Of a stretch of 64,000 nucleotides of DNA, positions 1-10,723 are shown in pieces. The position numbers and the translations under genes are program-made. The stretch spans positions 84,272,374-84,336,373 of the forward strand of contig NC_039368.1 in NCBI RefSeq assembly GCF_003573695.1, read 5' to 3'. The DNA comes from Papaver somniferum. Taxonomy: Eukaryota > Streptophyta > Magnoliopsida > Ranunculales > Papaveraceae. How positions within the stretch are numbered: the first letter of the stretch is position 1; each line of letters starts with the position of its first letter. Under the pieces are notes generated by a model. That model made no database searches. It was not told the DNA's origin and saw nothing but the letters and a program-made list of their open reading frames with translations.

Positions 1-2
1 TC

Positions 3-1116
3 CAAGCGTGGAAGTGGGAGCACTTCGAAAGGTATGCTCCAAAACCGTTGGACGTACTTCCCGAGTCTTGGGGTGGCTCTAGGATACTGCGCTGGTTGAA
101 TTGGCGCCCAAAGATTGGTTCGAACCTGGTTGGATTCCTTGACAACTCGCACACAGTCAATTTTCGTCCATGGGCTCCGGTGCATGCATCCATAACTCAG
201 ATCAATACCTTTGCTCCTGTTCCGAGCATGTTTTTGTCTTCTGATAAAGAGGATATGAGTACTTGAGAGATGGTGTTCATGCGAAGCTGCACGCCCGGTT
301 ATGTGCCTTCTTTCTTTCGAGGATCTTGCAAAGCAGTCTCTTACAATATTGATAGGGCAGCTCGGAATATGGGTTTTGACCAAGGGGTCCCACTAGTTCG
401 TCAGCCGGTTGTTCCAGAAGTCTCGTTGCCAACTGTTCTCGATGCTACTGTTCTTGTATCGGGTAAAAGTCTCTCTTTCCTGCTTGCGGAACAAAATCCA
501 TCAACAACCTCCAAATATAACATATTTTTGCAGAATGAGTTTCTCGTTTTTCATGGATTCGTGAATGATGTGGTAGAAAACCGTCGCGGTAAGCCTTCTC
601 CTGCGGTTTTAGCGGGGCATTTCCTTCTTCGCCCAAGCGAAGATCCGTTAAGCCGAATGAAGATAGTCCCCAAGTGAAGGAGAGAAGATCTAAAAGACGT
701 GCAGATGGTTCCCAGTCAGTGTCGACAGCCCTACCGACTTTCAATTCGTCCAATATGCGGGTACGTGTGATTTTCCTCTTGACTTTAGTTGGATCGTGTA
801 TATCCTTGTTTATTTCCTGAGTATCCGTCTTTGTATATTGCGTGAATGCCTTTACCAAACTTGCAAGTAGTCAGAAAACATCGCTTCTTGAGATGGAGGG
901 TGGCGGTGCTGAGCCTATCCGTGGCGATGGGGAACCCGAGAAGGATGAAAGCTCAGAGTTCAGTGATGGCTAGAGTAGTTCTTCCGACATCAGTGCTGAA
1001 TCTTCCTCTAGCCAGTCTGAAAACGAATCAGTGAGTCTCCCGCATGTTTTTTTTATCTCTTTGGAAAATATCTAACCCGTGATGTCATATAGGGAAACCG
1101 TTTCTGAAGATGGCCC
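3..1116 (+). pseudogene. Antisense plant mobile domain (PMD) gene of element A, first part
   Basis: The frame is open from the left window edge and matches the PMD pseudogene at 60129-62895 closely, for example RPWAPV, MRSCTPGYVP, SYNIDRAAR and TSKYNIF. PMD ('aminotransferase-like, plant mobile domain') is a plant family found in host genes and captured by retrotransposons; its biochemical role is not settled. The N-terminal half is outside the window. Damage: in-frame TGA at 264-266; a frame change near 650-680; the intron opening at 761 (GTACGTGTG) has lost the CAG acceptor that copy C keeps. A Ser/Glu-rich acidic exon follows (about 840-1040), then a second intron ending at 1092. The coding sequence then stops at the insertion of element 1 and resumes at 8980. 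It lies antisense to the element that carries it. Confidence 0.8.
1044..1116 (+). repeat. Left copy of ~75-bp direct duplication flanking element 1
   Basis: Poly-T, the intron end and the first bases of the third PMD exon (ending at GATGGCCC) are repeated at 8928-9003 on the far side of element 1 with only a few differences. The left copy ends exactly where the LTR begins. Confidence 0.85.
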
Positions 1117-2564
1117 TGATGGTATTTCAAAAGTGATTATAGTTGTAGTGGTAAAAAGGGGTCTTTTCAGACTTGTGAAGAAAATAATTTTTAGATTTAA
1201 ATTAAACAAGCAAATAAAAAGAGTTGTTCAAAGTTATAGAGAAAAACACCAAGACTTGGATTCCACCATTGACCCATTATTTGATAAATTCTAATAATTA
1301 ATATTCATGCAATTTTTCTTTTAGAGTGATTCTAATTTTGTGCCTTTTGTAGATTTTTGAAGTAATAAATGTAAACACCAAGCATGAAACATCAAAAGTC
1401 TTAAACTAAGCATGCTCCATAAAACCGAATCACAATTATTCAATAAAAATCAATTATCCAATATAAATTCCATGCAAATAATCATGTAAAAATATTGCAA
1501 ATAAATAATAAAGTTAGAATTATACCAATAAATATGAAACAATGTCTTCCTCCGTCGCCTTGGGTAAGGGGTTTAGCTCCTCATATCAAAAACTTGATCA
1601 AAATGGCTTAATAGATGTTTTTATTGATGATATGGTGTTTAACAGAATTTTTGCAACTCTGTGTAAATGTTACAGCGTCACTGCTACAATGTTCGAATAA
1701 GACTGCCTGTAAACGATACTTCTGAACTGCAGCAAAATAACGACACAGTTATTCTGCTGTAGGTACTATTGAAGAACGACGCTCCAGAAGCGTCCGTTCT
1801 TCGTTCTTCGTCTTCCTCCTTGAACAGCAGCAGCAGCAGCAACAATCAATGGTATCTTCCTCGTTTCGGATCTGAACTCTCTCCTATTTCTCTCTAAACT
1901 TTTCTATGATGTAAACCAACACTTATATAGCCCAAAAGATCCATAAATCTCGACTAAATATGCAATTATTCTTTTTCTTCTTCTCATGCAGTTGAAACGA
2001 TAATCGCTTCTGTTGAGCTTTTTCACGTGCTGTTAGCTATAAAATAGCTACCAAACTCTTCCATAATCTTGAATATGACCATGTACATGTTAATCCAGCG
2101 TCAAAGTCCTCCAGAAATCTCTCAAAAATATTCTAAAAACCCAACAGAGAAGACGTACTCTGTTTTCCCTTTCTTTGCTTTTCACGGGTATTCCAGCCCA
2201 ATTTTCCGGGTCCAATTGATTGTACCGGGCTTGTAATATCTTCTAGAGTTCATACAAACCAATTTCAGCCATTGAATCTCTTTGAAACTGCCCGAAAATT
2301 CACGTCCAAATTCAACAGCGTGTTTGCCAAGTTTTCCCGCCATTTTTGATAATTTGAATTTTGAAGAGGGGGTGCCCCTATCCAGAGTTTGGGTGCCAAA
2401 ATCGCTTCCTTTGGATGCCTTTATCAACTTTTAGAGCCAATTTTTCCAAAAATGTTTATTGGCCAAAAATACCTACACACACATAAAACACCATAATAAG
2501 TACAAAAATGGGCACTGTCAATATATAGAATCGGGACAAATTAGACACAAAAATGTGTCTATCA
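1117..2564 (-). repeat. 3' LTR of element 1
   Basis: 1448 bp, from TGATGG to CTATCA on the plus strand. It is a near-identical direct repeat of 7422-8909. It abuts the PPT at 2565. Confidence 0.9.
1923..1929 (-). promoter_or_regulatory. TATA box in 3' LTR of element 1
   Basis: TATATAA on the minus strand within GGCTATATAAGT. The same site is at 8224-8230 in the other LTR. Confidence 0.5.
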
Positions 2565-2603
2565 AATACCCCCAAACTTATTATTTGCTAGCCCCGAGCA
2601 AAT
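2565..2603 (-). other. Terminal polypurine tract plus upstream hairpin, element 1
   Basis: On the minus strand AAGTTTGGGGGTATT directly precedes the LTR TGATAG, which is the standard position for plus-strand priming. Just upstream, ATTTGCT and AGCAAAT (2583-2603) form a perfect 7-bp stem with a 7-nt loop. Confidence 0.75.
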
Positions 2604-3654
2604 GAAAACTACAAAATAAAATCCTAACTCACTGTCGCAGGTATCGTCGATTGCATTTAGCGTATGCAATAAGCCTTTAAACCCCTAGGTGGACCTAGTG
2701 GACGGGTTATAGTCTCGGGAGGGATTACCAGAGATATACCCACAAAATCTTTACTCCAGACCCTAGATATCTACGCAGAACCTTGGAATGCACTAAAGAA
2801 TCTCCTTGGTTGGCATACTTATTGACTACCGGAAGAAGTACCCTGATGAGAAATTCCAATTGTTGTACACGAGTTTGCACTCAAGCATACTAAAATTCAT
2901 ATAAAGTGACAGAGCTCTACTTAGATAGTTGCACTATGGACATCATATTCGGAGTCAAAACTAATCACATGGATAGATCAAGAAGATGGATATAGAAAAA
3001 CATATATGGTTTTGATGTTTACTAAGTGAACGACGTTTCCCATATCTGTCTGAAGGCCTCCGCCAAAATGAACCTATCCTAATGGATTGAGATACTAGTC
3101 TGACTAATATCAACACACTGGCATATACAAGGGTACCAATGGTCGATAACCTAACTCTAGGTCAATACAACTGGCATATACAAGGGTACCAGTGGTCGAC
3201 TTTATTGAATTTATTCCTTTTGGTCAAATGGTCTGGTCTCAATTTCTTTCTTTCTTCTTTTTTTTTTCTTTTTTTTTTTCAACTTTTTTTTTTCAACTTT
3301 TTTTTTTTGTGGTATCTCAATCACTCTAATTCTCCCTAGCATTGGTAACAACTTGAATCGTGAGCCCCACCTAATCACTTAGAGTAACATAGTTTAAAAA
3401 CAAAATAAAATAAAAATAGAAGTGAAAAGGACTCAACGAGATATGGTGAAACTATCATGTTATTTCTAACACCTGAGCTCTGTGCTTTTATGAATAGACT
3501 CTTCTAGATGTTTCCATCTAATCAGATTGGTTCCTCAACTCCTACAACCAAAATGCTTCCATCCACTTAGATTGGATAGTTCCCTCCTTAATAACGACAA
3601 ATTTCTAGGCTCTGGAGTTTATTTATTACAACTAGAAAAAAAAAAAAAGTTTCT
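2604..3654 (-). other. 3' untranslated region of element 1
   Basis: No coding signal. The part near 2630-2700 is the reverse complement of a segment near 48940-49010 in element 2 (shared blocks such as GCATACGCTAAATGCG and GGACACTTAGTGG, with changes), so the 3' UTRs are homologous. It contains a long T-rich run at about 3246-3312. Confidence 0.55.
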
Positions 3655-3695
3655 TCCCCACCTCCAAACTTAAATCTAACATTGTCCTCAATGTT
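3655..3695 (-). other. Internal second PPT-like tract with AGGA hairpin, element 1
   Basis: On the minus strand AACATTG-AGGA-CAATGTT (3678-3695) is a perfect 7-bp stem with a 4-nt loop. It is followed by TTAAGTTTGGAGGTGGG. The gag-pro stop codon (3688-3690) lies in the hairpin. The same module is at 15915-15952 and 47814-47850. Confidence 0.7.
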
Positions 3696-6309
3696 CTAAA
3701 GAGGAAATTAAAAGCATGAACAAGGATAAACTATTACCACTGGAGGGAAAAGAAATAAGGAAGGATATTACCGTGTTTAAGGTAGACTCGGAATCTAGTA
3801 ATGGTTCAAACCTATATTTCCATATATCAATATCTAACACAGGAATGGAATCTAACAGAGCATTTACTTGTTCAATGTTACTACCATCGTCGAAATCCAG
3901 GCTAAAATGGGATAGATAACTCTCTAACGGATCTTTTGATACGATGTTTGGTAATGACTCCTGAACTAAGGTTCCTATCATGTTTACCTCTTCTACGCTC
4001 GATTCATCTAGCTCGGAGGGTAGCTTACTAATATTAAAAATGTTCAGCTCAATAGTCATATTACCAAAAGACAAATTCATTATACCATTTCGACAATTAA
4101 TGATCGCATTGGATGTAGCTAAAAGAGGGCGACCTAAAATCACTGGTATTTGGTTCTCTGGGTCAGGGACAGGTTGGGTATCTAGGATAACAAAATCCAC
4201 CAGATATATAAACTTGTCAACCACTATGAGAACATCCTCGATCACACCACGAGGAATTTTAACGGACCTATCAGCTAACTGAAGTGTCATCTGGGTAGGT
4301 TTCATCTCACCAAGTCCTAGCTTAAGGTACACATGGTATGGCATTAAGTTCACACTGGCTCCTAAGTCAAGCAACGCTTTCTCAACACGGTATTTACCTA
4401 TTGTGCAATAAATGGTCGGGGACCCTGGGTCTTTATACTTAGGAGTAGTGGCATTCTGAATAATAGAACTCACATGACTAGCTATGAAGGCTTTATTCTG
4501 GACACTGAGCTTACGCTTTCGTGTACACAAGTCTTTAAGGAACTTGGCATAAGAGGGAATCTGCCTAATTGCATCTAATAATGGAAGGTTGATATTAACC
4601 TGCTTAAAAACCTCCAATATATCATTAAAGTTGGACTCGCTCTTAGTCGGAAATAGCAGCTGGGGAAACGGGGCTCTGGGAACAAAGTCGGGCTCAACAG
4701 GACCCTCATTGGTCTCTTTAGAGACTCTATCAGTATCTTCATTCTCTGGCTCAGCAGGGTGAACTACAGCATGTTCACTATCAGGCATGGCAACCTTGTT
4801 GTCAACCTTCTTTCCACTCCTCAGGGTTGTGACAGCATTCACATGATTGTACGATTTCTCTCCTTTGGGGTTAGGATCAGTATGACTAGGGAACCTTCCA
4901 TTTTCTCTCTCACTTATAAACTTAGCAATTTGTCCTACTTGAAACTCTAATTTAGCAAAAGACTGGGCACTATTCTTAAAATTCTGTTTGGTTTCCTCTT
5001 GAAAATTACCCTGGCTTTTTACTAACATTTCCTGGCTTTGTGATAGCATCTCCTGGCTCTTCCTTAATATACTAAGGGTTTCCTCTAAGCTAGCTATTCT
5101 ATTCTCAGATGGGTTCTGGGTCTGACCTGAAGAGTTCTTAGTATAACCAAAACCTGGGGGAGGCTGAGAATTACTCGACTGGCCTTGATTCTGGCCCTTA
5201 GACCAAGAGAAATTAGGATGGTTTCTCCAACCAGGGTTGTAGGTTTCTGAGTATGGGTCAAACTTCTGACGGTTCTCAAACCTAGCGCTGTTATAGACAG
5301 CATGGGCTTGTTCTTCACTAACTTGACCTTCCCAAAATGAATTATCGGGCTCTATTCCACAACTAGATACTTGAGAGGCTCTATTAGGTTCAACAAGGGA
5401 CCTATTTTTAGTCTGACCCATTTCCAAAGCTTCTAACCTTCTAGATAAAGAAGCAAACTTAGCATCTGAACCAAAACTTGTATCTACCACATTGGTGCTA
5501 CTTCTATTGACCAAGAGTCTTTTAGGGGGTTCAACACAAGACTCCCATTGTTGGGATTTTTCAGCGATAGCTCCTAAGAAGGTAAAAGCATCTTCAGCAT
5601 TTTTACTAGTGAACTCACCAGCGCACATAGATTCGACCATAGCTTTGGTCGAATAGTCCAAACCATTATAAATAATCTCTACAAGTTTCATCTTATCAAA
5701 TCCATGGTGAGGACACTGGGATAGAAGATCATTGAATCTCTCTAAAAATCTATAAAGAGACTCTCTCTGTTGTTGCACACTAGTACTAATGTTCTGCCTA
5801 ACAGCTGCAGTTTTATGCTTAGGGTAGAATTTCATATAGAAAGCAGCAATAAGTTCCTGCCATGTTTCAATGGATTCAGATGGTAGGTTGTTCATCCAGG
5901 TCTTGGCTTTATCTCTCAAGGAAAAGGGAAACATCTTAAGTTTCAAGACTTCATCGGTAAGGTCCTTTATCCTAATTGTCCCACAGATTTCCTCAAAGTC
6001 CCTAATATGGAAATAAGGGTTCTCATCATCTTTTCCTAAGAATATAGGGATCATATGAAGAATAATAGGTTTTATCTCAAAATTATCCGTAGTGGCTGGC
6101 AATTTAATGCATGAAGCTCGGTTGGTCCTAGTTGGGAACATGTAATCTTTCAAAGTTGCCATCATTAGCACAACTGGAGTACTAGGGGTACTTTTATCAC
6201 TCAGAGATAAATTCTCAAAAATGAAGTTTCCAAAAACAGGGCTCTCCAAAGAAGAGTCTTCGAGCTCCCTGTTTAAATCAGAAGAACTACTAGGTTTTTC
6301 GCTAATCAA
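3688..6309 (-). CDS. Gag-protease polyprotein of Athila-like element 1 (intact, no pol)
   Basis: 873 residues, uninterrupted. Residues about 50-60 read LKDYMFPTR, a typical Athila-type Gag start. Residues about 85-235 are the Retrotrans_gag domain (PFSLRDKAKTWMNNLP, CPHHGFDKMKLVEIIYNGLD). A Q/S/N-rich linker contains NPGWRNHPNFSWSKG. The aspartic protease starts near residue 645 with ALLDLGASVNLMP and later VILGRPLLATSNAIINCRNG. Family knowledge: Gag forms the particle and protease cuts the polyprotein. Odd points: where element 2 has a CCHC knuckle (CX2CX4HX4C), this protein has SSCGIEPDNSFW and no knuckle. The frame runs from WKYRFEPL straight into short 3' sequence, so RT, RNase H and integrase are absent. 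I took the first Met; 5-10 codons either way would be possible. Confidence 0.9.
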   Translation of the reverse strand: MISEKPSSSSDLNRELEDSSLESPVFGNFIFENLSLSDKSTPSTPVVLMMATLKDYMFPTRTNRASCIKLPATTDNFEIKPIILHMIPIFLGKDDENPYFHIRDFEEICGTIRIKDLTDEVLKLKMFPFSLRDKAKTWMNNLPSESIETWQELIAAFYMKFYPKHKTAAVRQNISTSVQQQRESLYRFLERFNDLLSQCPHHGFDKMKLVEIIYNGLDYSTKAMVESMCAGEFTSKNAEDAFTFLGAIAEKSQQWESCVEPPKRLLVNRSSTNVVDTSFGSDAKFASLSRRLEALEMGQTKNRSLVEPNRASQVSSCGIEPDNSFWEGQVSEEQAHAVYNSARFENRQKFDPYSETYNPGWRNHPNFSWSKGQNQGQSSNSQPPPGFGYTKNSSGQTQNPSENRIASLEETLSILRKSQEMLSQSQEMLVKSQGNFQEETKQNFKNSAQSFAKLEFQVGQIAKFISERENGRFPSHTDPNPKGEKSYNHVNAVTTLRSGKKVDNKVAMPDSEHAVVHPAEPENEDTDRVSKETNEGPVEPDFVPRAPFPQLLFPTKSESNFNDILEVFKQVNINLPLLDAIRQIPSYAKFLKDLCTRKRKLSVQNKAFIASHVSSIIQNATTPKYKDPGSPTIYCTIGKYRVEKALLDLGASVNLMPYHVYLKLGLGEMKPTQMTLQLADRSVKIPRGVIEDVLIVVDKFIYLVDFVILDTQPVPDPENQIPVILGRPLLATSNAIINCRNGIMNLSFGNMTIELNIFNISKLPSELDESSVEEVNMIGTLVQESLPNIVSKDPLESYLSHFSLDFDDGSNIEQVNALLDSIPVLDIDIWKYRFEPLLDSESTLNTVISFLISFPSSGNSLSLFMLLISSLEH

Positions 6310-7397
6310 TCGACCTAGAGTATCTCTTTTCCAAAAGCCCTATTAACAAAATCGTGCATACACTAAAAAGAATTCAAAAAGAAATAAAAATCCTAACAGG
6401 AAGGTTCTAGCAATCACACAGCAGGCTGACTCGACTTTACCACAGCAAACCTAAAGATTTCTAGCAAACAACAAGCATGATGGCTCCACTTAGATTGTTT
6501 CTAGACCAGCTTCTAATCCTTCGAAAGGGAATTCGTTACAATTTAAGCAAACCCCTATGGAATCAATCCGAGTTAAAGAAAGTTGAATCGAGGCGAGGAA
6601 AGCTCAGTGGAGCTTTGATACCCAAAACCTCACCCAATGCGGCGCAGTCACGCATTCAACTCGCAGAAACCGTCAAGAACTTCGAGGTTTGTTTAAAAGA
6701 GTAACCAATATTTTTCGAATGATTGTCCTGTTAAGATCGATACCCTGTAGGTCTCTTTCTAGTCCAAATTTTAGGCTTAGGTTCGCTTTAGGTTTCGTTT
6801 TCCTAAGGAGGGCAAGAAGGGAGCGGTGATGAAATCTGAACCCTTATCTTGTTTAGGCCAGGCCTTGCCCTTTACTAGGAATATAAAAACAGTCTGGTTC
6901 GTCCTCAAACAATTATCACCTTAAGGAATACAGTAACCCGCTTGTAGAAGATTCGCGAGTGTTTCGATTGGACTTACCTCCCGTACTAGACGGGCGATGA
7001 ACCGTTGAAGTCGACTCGGGCCACGACTCCTATGTCATGTGCGAACCCGAGGGGCCGAGACGATATCGTAATCGTCGTCCTTCCCTGCAAACAATTTGTA
7101 AAAATAAAAATGTCCAAAGTTTAAATTCCAAAACAGTCCACAAAAATAAAGTGCAAAAACAAAAAGTAAATTACAAAATATTTCCTAATACAATTCTAAA
7201 AAAAAATAATAATAAAACTAAATCCTAAAAAAAAAAATTCTTCTTTTTGTCTTCTCTTTACGCTTTAAGATTTTTTTTTCTCCAAGTCCTTAATGTTGAC
7301 TTCAAACCTGTAAATCAAAGATAAAAAGAAACGTAAAAAGGAACAAATAAAAATAAAAAAAATAATAAATCTAAAAAAAATGCTACCTAAACACAAA
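6310..7397 (-). other. 5' leader of element 1
   Basis: About 1.1 kb between PBS and the gag start with no convincing ORF on the element strand. A/T-rich runs at 7090-7390. Confidence 0.6.
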
Positions 7398-7415
7398 TCC
7401 GCGTCGGCGTCGCCA
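7398..7415 (-). other. Primer-binding site of element 1 (divergent)
   Basis: Minus strand TGGCGACGCCGACGCGGA, 6 nt inside the LTR. Element 2 has TGGCGCCGCTGCCGGGGA at the same offset, a form usually assigned to tRNA-Asp. Four positions differ. Confidence 0.65.
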
Positions 7416-8223
7416 AAAATTTGATGGTATTTCAAAAGTGATTGTAGTTGTAGTGGTAAAAAGGGGTCTTTTCAGACTTGTGAAGAAAACAATTTTTAGA
7501 TTTAAATTAAACAAGCAAATAAAAAGAGTTGTTCAAAGTTATAGAGAAAAACACCAAGACTTGGATTCCACCATTGACCCATTATTTGATAAATTCTAAT
7601 AATTAATATTCATGCAATTTTTCTTTTAGAGTGATTCTAATTTTATGCCTTTTGTAGATTTTTGAAGTAATAAATGTAAACACCAAGCATGAAACATCAA
7701 AAGTCTTAAACTAAGCATGCTCCATAAAACCGAATCACAATTATTCAATAAAAATCAATTATCCAATATAAATTCCATGCAAATAATCATGTAAAAATAT
7801 TGCAAATAAATAATAAAGTTAGAATTATACCAATAAATATGAAACAATGGCTTCCTCCGTCGCCTTGGCTGAGGGGTTTAGCTCCTCATATCAAAAAATC
7901 AAAATGGCTTAATAGATGTTTTTATTGATGATATGGTGTTTAACAGAATTTTTGCAACGCTGTATAAATGTTACAGCGTCACTGTTACAATGTTCGAATA
8001 AGACTGCCTGTAAACGATACTTCTGAACTGCAGCAAAATAACGACACAGTTATTCTGTTGTAGGTACTATTGAAGAACGACGCTCCAGAAGCGTCTGTTC
8101 TTCGTTCTTCGTCTTCCTCCTTGAACAGCAGCAGCAGCAACAACAATCAATGGTATCTTCCTCGTTTCGGCTCTGAACTCTCTCCTATTTCTCTCTAAAC
8201 TTTTATCTGATGTAAACCAACAC

Positions 8224-8230
8224 TTATATA
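8224..8230 (-). promoter_or_regulatory. TATA box in 5' LTR of element 1
   Basis: TATATAA on the minus strand at the position matching 1923-1929. It is the likely promoter for gag-pro transcription leftwards. Confidence 0.5.
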
Positions 8231-8809
8231 GCCCAAAAGATCCATAAATCTCGACTAAATATGCGATTATTCTTTTTCTTCTTCTCATGCAGTTGAAACG
8301 ATAATCGCTTCTGTTGAGCTTTTTCACGTGCTGTTAGCTATAAAATAGCTACCAAACTCTTCCATAATCTTGAATAGGACCATGTACATGTTAATCCAGC
8401 GTCAAAGTCCTCCATAAATCTCTCAAAAATATTCTAAAAACCCAACAGAGAACACGTAGTCTGTTTTCCCTTTCTTTGCTTTTCACGGGTATTCCAGCCC
8501 AATTTTCGGGGTCCAATTGATTGTACCGGGCTCTTAATGTCTTCTAGAGTTCATACAAACCAATTTCGCCATTGAATCTCTTTGAAACTTCCCGAAAATT
8601 CACGTCCAAATTCAACAGCGTGTTTGCCAAGTTTTCCCGCCATTTTTGATAATTTGAATTTTGAAGAGGGGGTGCCCCTATCCAGAGTGTGGGTGCCAAA
8701 ATCGCTTCCTTTGGATGCCTTTGTCAACTTTTAGAGACGATTTTTCCAAAAATGTTTATTGGTCAAAAATACCTACACACACATAAAACACCATAATAAG
8801 TACAAAAAT

Positions 8810-8899
8810 GGGCACTGTCAATATATAGAATCGGGACAAATTAGACACAAAAATGGGCACTGTCAATATATAGAATCGGGACAAATTAGACACAAAAAT
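8810..8899. repeat. 45-bp tandem duplication in 5' LTR only
   Basis: A 45-bp unit beginning GGGCACTGTCAATATATAG occurs twice in a row here (8810, 8855) but once in the partner LTR (from about 2510). Confidence 0.85.
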
Positions 8900-8927
8900 G
8901 TGTCTATCACTCATAGAAAACACAAAA

Positions 8928-9003
8928 ATGTTTTTTTTTTTATCTCTTTGGAAAATATCTAATCCGTGATGTCATATAGGGAAACCGTTTCTGAAGATGT
9001 CCC
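8928..9003 (+). repeat. Right copy of ~75-bp direct duplication flanking element 1
   Basis: Matches 1044-1116 apart from a longer poly-T and a few substitutions. It is separated from the LTR end by 18 nt (8910-8927). Confidence 0.85.
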
Positions 9004-9676
9004 TGAGACGGAGACTGGTGGTGATACAGCTTTGTCTCCAATTGTGGCAGCCGCACCGGGTGACCTCGGAATGGATGTTGATCGAGATGAAAACGTCATT
9101 GTGACTCAGACAATGGAGAGTACTCCAGTGGCCGCAGGTGCAATTGTCCTTAGGAATCCCTTGCCGGTTTCTGATGTAGACGCGAGCGCCATTTTCAACC
9201 CTCCATACCTGGTTCCTTATCCGAATCATGTGTTGATCGGGGGATTTTGCGTGCCAGCCAAACATGAGGCGCTATACACCAAGATATGGGAAAGCTACAG
9301 ACATATCGCCACGACCAATAAGGTTACTAGTCTATTTGCGTTGGTTAAGCGTGTGGAGGAAGCTTTGTCTTCGATTGACGATATGTGCAATGTGACCGGT
9401 AATACTTTTTATGAGGATGTAATCTCGAGATGGAGGTTCTATCGTGACATGTGTGTAAACTTCGATTTCAATGTTCCTTGGTTCATTGAAGGTTTCTCTG
9501 AGGTTGAAAAGTTGCTGGTCGAAACAGTCGAAGGTCCTTCTGCGGATATGGTAAAGAAGCAGGAAGCGGAAGTCGAAAAATTGTCCAGGAAACTGAAGCT
9601 GAAGAGGGAGGCTCTCCAAAGTACGAAGGAGGCTCTTGCTAAGAAGAGCAAGCCATTGCTGAAAAACTTTCCTTGA
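8980..9676 (+). pseudogene. Antisense PMD gene of element A, C-terminal part
   Basis: Continues the gene broken at 1116. The frame is open from 8966 to 9676 (236 residues if started at the Met inside the intron); the exon proper begins after the AG at 8978-8979. It opens acidic (ETETGGDTALSPIVAAAPGD), then a mixed middle region, then a charged Lys/Glu-rich stretch (about residues 185-230: EVEKLSRKLKLKREALQ) likely to be a coiled coil. Copy C (60129-60835, minus) aligns but is full of stops, so this is the better preserved C-terminus. Because of the upstream breaks it is unlikely to be made as part of a full protein. Function unknown. Confidence 0.75.
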
Positions 9677-10342
9677 ATGTATTTCTGTCTTCTGAACTTC
9701 TTATTTTTAGTTTTTTTTTTTGAAAGGCAAATGAAACGCCTAGTTTATGGTTTTTATTTCCTGGATTTTTGGGTTGATAGACAAATGTTACCCTGAGGGT
9801 TTTGGATTATTCTTTTGGAATGAATTGTTTTGGAATACATTGTTTTGGGAATGATGTTGTCTTGGTTACGATTGCAAGTGACACAAACATCCCAGGAAAA
9901 CCATGGAACCGTGAGCGTTGCGTGTCGGTAGATGACATGGGGTAAAACATAACATGGCTATCGGTTTCATCATTCCCGTAAAAACTTGAAATAGCAAACC
10001 ATGTATTTTGTCTAGATAAGACTTACTCGGTTTTTCAGGTCTCCTGATGAAAAGAAAATCTTCCGGGTGTAAGACCGAGCTTTACGGGAGGCACCGCCGT
10101 GATTATGGAAAGTCCCCAGTCGTCTCATATGATAATTGAGTTGTCGATCCCTGGTTGGATCGTTCGCTTTTAACTTCTAGTCAGTCCCCAGTCATCCCCC
10201 GCCGTGTCAAGACTGATAATCGGGTCGTCTGGCAACTGAGTCGTCGATCCCTGAGCGGATCGCCTACTTCTACCGCCATGATGTATGGGTCGAAGCATGA
10301 GATCGATGGTCGAAAATTGACATTGTAACCGAAATATCAACC
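9677..10342 (-). other. Leader region of Tat element A
   Basis: Between the antisense PMD stop and the PBS. No ORF of note. Short repeated phrases (GTCCCCAGTC, GTCGATCCCTG) recur at 10100-10260, with relatives at 59570-59720 in copy C. Confidence 0.55.
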
Positions 10343-10361
10343 TCCCACTGTGGTCGCCAAT
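10343..10361 (-). other. Primer-binding site, Tat element A
   Basis: Minus strand ATTGGCGACCACAGTGGGA immediately follows the LTR end. Copy C has TGGTGACCACAGTGGGA at the same place. It resembles the TGGCGACTCC-type PBS of Tat/Ogre elements; the primer tRNA is not determined. Confidence 0.65.
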
Positions 10362-10715
10362 TGTTTGAGGGTGAAAACAGTTTCTGCTGGTTTCGAAAAT
10401 TTCGTGTGTTGTGGGTGAGAAACAAATCTAAACCCTAAACAATGTACTGCAAGAGAGGACTTTATATTCGAGAGATCAATCTGTACAAGTCCGGCCCAAA
10501 CCAAGAAATGGCCGTTCCATACTTGCTTTGGTCACAAAGTGGAGGAGAAGGGTTGGTTTTTGGGAGGGAAGCGAAGAGAGTGTTGAGACCAGAATAGTTG
10601 TTTTGTGACTTGTGTCAGAAAGTGGGAAGCTAACAGATGGAAAAGTTATCAAACGTTTTCTAAGTGTTGCATGCTCCTGACCAGAACTTGTTGTTCGGTG
10701 GAAATAGGTAATGCC

Positions 10716-10723
10716 TATTTATA
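10716..10723 (-). promoter_or_regulatory. TATA box of Tat LTR A
   Basis: TATAAATA on the minus strand, about 360 bp from the LTR end. It is conserved in B (33559-33566) and C (59064-59071). Confidence 0.6.

Larger units (their letters stand above)
1117..8909 (-). mobile_element. Athila-like non-autonomous gag-pro LTR retrotransposon (element 1)
   Basis: A complete element in minus orientation: 5' LTR 7422-8909, PBS 7398-7415, gag-protease ORF 3688-6309, terminal PPT 2565-2580, 3' LTR 1117-2564. There is no reverse transcriptase, RNase H or integrase; about 4.9 kb of internal sequence contains only gag-pro. It interrupts the PMD gene of element A. No 5-bp TSD is visible (GGCCC left, CTCAT right); instead a ~75-bp duplication brackets it. 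The LTRs are close to each other in sequence, so the insertion is fairly young. Movement would need proteins supplied by a full-length relative. Confidence 0.88.
7422..8909 (-). repeat. 5' LTR of element 1
   Basis: 1488 bp, a direct repeat of 1117-2564 with scattered substitutions, small indels and one extra 45-bp tandem copy near its outer end. Confidence 0.9.

Noticed and set aside
3246..3339. Phe-rich membrane-like peptide frame
   Set aside because: Translation of a poly-T tract in the 3' UTR of element 1.
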